Assembly: GCA_016787265.1 (NCBI GenBank)
Contig: JAEUVF010000010.1
Coordinates: 1-64,000, forward strand
DNA: 64,000 nt
DNA from: Flavipsychrobacter sp.
GTDB lineage: Bacteria; Bacteroidota; Bacteroidia; Chitinophagales; Chitinophagaceae
Direction of reading: 5' to 3'
Under the pieces are notes generated by a model. That model saw only the letters and a program-made list of their open reading frames with translations. It was not told where the DNA came from and searched no databases. Position 1 is the first letter of the stretch. The number at the start of each line of letters is the position of its first letter. The translations under genes were made by a program, and so were the position numbers. Positions 62,217 to 64,000 of this stretch are shown piece by piece.

Positions 62217-63701
62217 GGTCCTTACCGTCTCAACTTTTAAATCTCTGTTCTCAATAATGGATTGGCGGGTTGGTTTTATTTCTATATCCGGAAGTACCCC
62301 CCGCCCATCCTTAACAGCAGCTGAATCAATCACCAACCTGAATTTTGGAAGACGAAACCGAATACCGGTTTCAGGTAAGCGAACATCAGGAATCAGCCAG
62401 GCAGAGTTTCCATAAGCAGCACCACCGGTTTCTTCTCCAATCAGGGTAACATTTTTTTGCCCTTTAACTTTGGCTGCAAACAGTGCGGCAGCTGAGAAAG
62501 AATTGGGACTGGTTAGCACATATACATTACCGTTGTAGTGATGTCTTTTTGAAGGTTTAAATGTTTTCCGCTCGAAATACCCAAAATGATAATGCCCATC
62601 CGATTTTTTCCGGGTTATAAAATGCATTAGTCCCCCAATTAATCCATTGTAACGAACCAGGCTTCCAAATTTGCTTTTTCTTGTCACCGCATAAAGAGAA
62701 TCCGCAATTTTGAATGGTTCGCGTACAATCTTTCTGGTCAGGAAGGTGGAATGTGCCACATTTCCCCCACCATTGCTACGGATATCAATTACCAGATGTT
62801 GGATGTTCTCTTTCTTTAGTGTACTAAATGCAGCAGCTAAAAAGGAACGCAACTGGTATCCGTTGTTAAACGTATTGATGGTAAGATACCCGGTAGAAAG
62901 TCCGGTATCTATTTGTAATGAACGAGCGCGGTCCAATGACCTGGCTCTTTGCTCCCTGCGTTTCCAGGTTTTCACAACTTCCGGTACAATCGGCTTTTTG
63001 ACCGAATCTTTTTTCGGCGGCTCAATTAAACGAAACGATATGGTTTCCTCTTTGCCGGTACTATCCAGGTAGCCAAGTTCATAGGTGTTGGAATATCCTG
63101 CCACCAATCGTAACCAACCCCCAAAGGCACCGCGATTGCTAAGTGTCTGCATCAGGTACTGCTCATTATTTCCATCAGCTGGTATGTGCCGGGCCAGGCT
63201 ATCTACAATTTTCTTAATCGGCACCTTATTTAAACTGGTAAGTATGGTACCTCTTTTAACCAGCAGGTTGCCTTTCTGCAAATTGTTATTGATGACAATA
63301 GTATCATTTTCCAGCGCCTTGATTGAAATGGGAAACTGGGGTAACCTTGCTGTATCCAGATACCGGAGAAATTTCCTGGAATAACGGGTACTGGTATGGC
63401 CGCATTTTACTTTCGCTATCACAAAACTTATTACCGATCTGAACTGCGGTTCGGTCATGGAATCTGTCAATTGCCGATAACCCCAGTCGAAATAATAATC
63501 CATGCTATCTTTGGGGGTGTACCAATACAAACTGGGATGAGATTCCTCCAGAACAGACCTGAAGAGCTTGTAATCCTTTTTCAATTGCTCTGGCGCATAG
63601 GGATCTGAAGGAGACCATTTTGTACCTGATACCGCACAACTCTGCAGCAGGGCCACTACGTACCCGAACAACATAAACCTACTAAGGAAAAAACTACGCA
63701 T
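62196..63701 (-). CDS. S41 family peptidase, lipoprotein
   Basis: The protein is 501 aa. The signal ends at ALLQSC, a lipobox-like cysteine near residue 22. A PDZ-like region lies around 130-200. The tail-specific protease core includes LVIDIRSNGGGNVAHS near 304 and the catalytic Ser in LTSPNSFSAAALFAAKVKG near 400, with GEETGG near 424. It is a periplasmic or outer-membrane-facing serine protease; substrate unknown. It sits 21 bp downstream of the thiL stop codon on the same strand. Confidence 0.88.
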   Translation of the reverse strand: MRSFFLSRFMLFGYVVALLQSCAVSGTKWSPSDPYAPEQLKKDYKLFRSVLEESHPSLYWYTPKDSMDYYFDWGYRQLTDSMTEPQFRSVISFVIAKVKCGHTSTRYSRKFLRYLDTARLPQFPISIKALENDTIVINNNLQKGNLLVKRGTILTSLNKVPIKKIVDSLARHIPADGNNEQYLMQTLSNRGAFGGWLRLVAGYSNTYELGYLDSTGKEETISFRLIEPPKKDSVKKPIVPEVVKTWKRREQRARSLDRARSLQIDTGLSTGYLTINTFNNGYQLRSFLAAAFSTLKKENIQHLVIDIRSNGGGNVAHSTFLTRKIVREPFKIADSLYAVTRKSKFGSLVRYNGLIGGLMHFITRKKSDGHYHFGYFERKTFKPSKRHHYNGNVYVLTSPNSFSAAALFAAKVKGQKNVTLIGEETGGAAYGNSAWLIPDVRLPETGIRFRLPKFRLVIDSAAVKDGRGVLPDIEIKPTRQSIIENRDLKVETVRTLIIQKR

Positions 63702-63722
63702 GCAAACCGGTACTGCTTCCGT

Positions 63723-64000
63723 TTATTGTTCTTTAAACGCATTCCAGCCCTGTGCCGTGATGCGGAATTTATTTCCGCCTTTGGTATGAATATGTGAGCC
63801 TGCTTCGGCATCTGTCATATAACCAACCACGCTGATCTGTTCATTCAATACCAGTTTATCGTATTCGGAATGCGAAATGGTAAACAGGAGTTCATAATCT
63901 TCGCCACCACTTAATGCACAGGCGGTTGGGTCCAACCCGAATTTAAAAGCGGCCATGCGGCTGTCTTCATGAATCGGAATTTTTTCCTCATACAACACAC
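63723..64000 (-). CDS. thiL: thiamine-phosphate kinase, C-terminal part (runs off the window)
   Basis: About 92 codons are visible, open through the right edge at 64000. ALSGGEDYELLFT is the ThiL signature of the C-terminal AIRS-like domain, followed by VVGYMTDAEAG. The complete enzyme phosphorylates thiamine monophosphate to the diphosphate cofactor. The N-terminal half, with the ATP site, lies outside the window. Confidence 0.88.
   Translation of the reverse strand, partial: VLYEEKIPIHEDSRMAAFKFGLDPTACALSGGEDYELLFTISHSEYDKLVLNEQISVVGYMTDAEAGSHIHTKGGNKFRITAQGWNAFKEQ

Overview
The window reads as a chromosomal segment of a Bacteroidota bacterium, most likely of the Chitinophagaceae/Sphingobacteriia type (inference). 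Supporting signs are repeated TAnnTTTG-type -7 promoter boxes with no purine-rich ribosome sites, a TonB-dependent receptor with an N-terminal carboxypeptidase-regulatory-like domain, DUF2480 and DUF2007 proteins, an AddAB-type pair in place of RecBCD, and Kdo/LPS genes (kdsD, kdsB).

Region by region. 1-6.1 kb is an AT-rich accessory island. The end of an IS21-like element (three 23-bp-spaced repeats, last base near 140) cuts off the 3' end of a hypothetical gene. Next come a 1261-aa TPR/GreAB-C-like/PIN protein that looks like a biological-conflict effector, a divergent HNH endonuclease, and about 0.6 kb of non-coding sequence with a four-copy 21-bp-period repeat. 6.1-9.5 kb holds a fructosamine-kinase-family gene and then, on the minus strand, a promoter-sORF-terminator unit, a YkuK-type RNase H-like gene, about 500 nt carrying tandem tRNA-like arms, and a slipin/SPFH gene. 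I consider this the most interesting locus: it matches the idea of an SPFH scaffold with a cognate tRNA-like RNA proposed for RNA-repair systems, but no RtcB ligase is in the window. 9.5-22.2 kb has a PPP-family phosphatase, an MFS exporter, a TonB receptor, an MDR oxidoreductase, a Crp/Fnr regulator, a beta-barrel protein, a PQQ dehydrogenase with an internal cytochrome c domain, and recQ. REP-like palindromes with core CACCCGACCGGTG lie between several of these genes.

22.4-27.2 kb: kdsD-manC, RidA, AraC regulator and a methionine aminotransferase-like enzyme. 27.2-36.5 kb is a long plus-strand run that looks stress or envelope related: ClC channel, DUF389 protein, response regulator and histidine kinase, a fusion of a glucosyl-3-phosphoglycerate-synthase-like transferase with a HAD phosphatase, a tandem Usp protein and a TPR protein. 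36.6-47.7 kb: chromate transporter, AddB- and AddA-like genes, dGTPase, class A beta-lactamase-like hydrolase, nadD, feoA and ybeY.

47.7-59.2 kb appears origin-proximal (inference). Two parS palindromes (TGTTCCACGTGGAACA and a one-base variant) sit 535 bp apart just upstream of mnmG. A 658-bp AT-rich gap between nadA and a ppiD-like gene carries two perfect and several near-perfect DnaA boxes, and dnaN follows at 58-59 kb. 59.3-64 kb: recX, omega-amidase-like nitrilase, nagA (with a REP-like sequence read in frame), dps, an S41 protease and the C-terminal part of thiL, which runs off the right edge.
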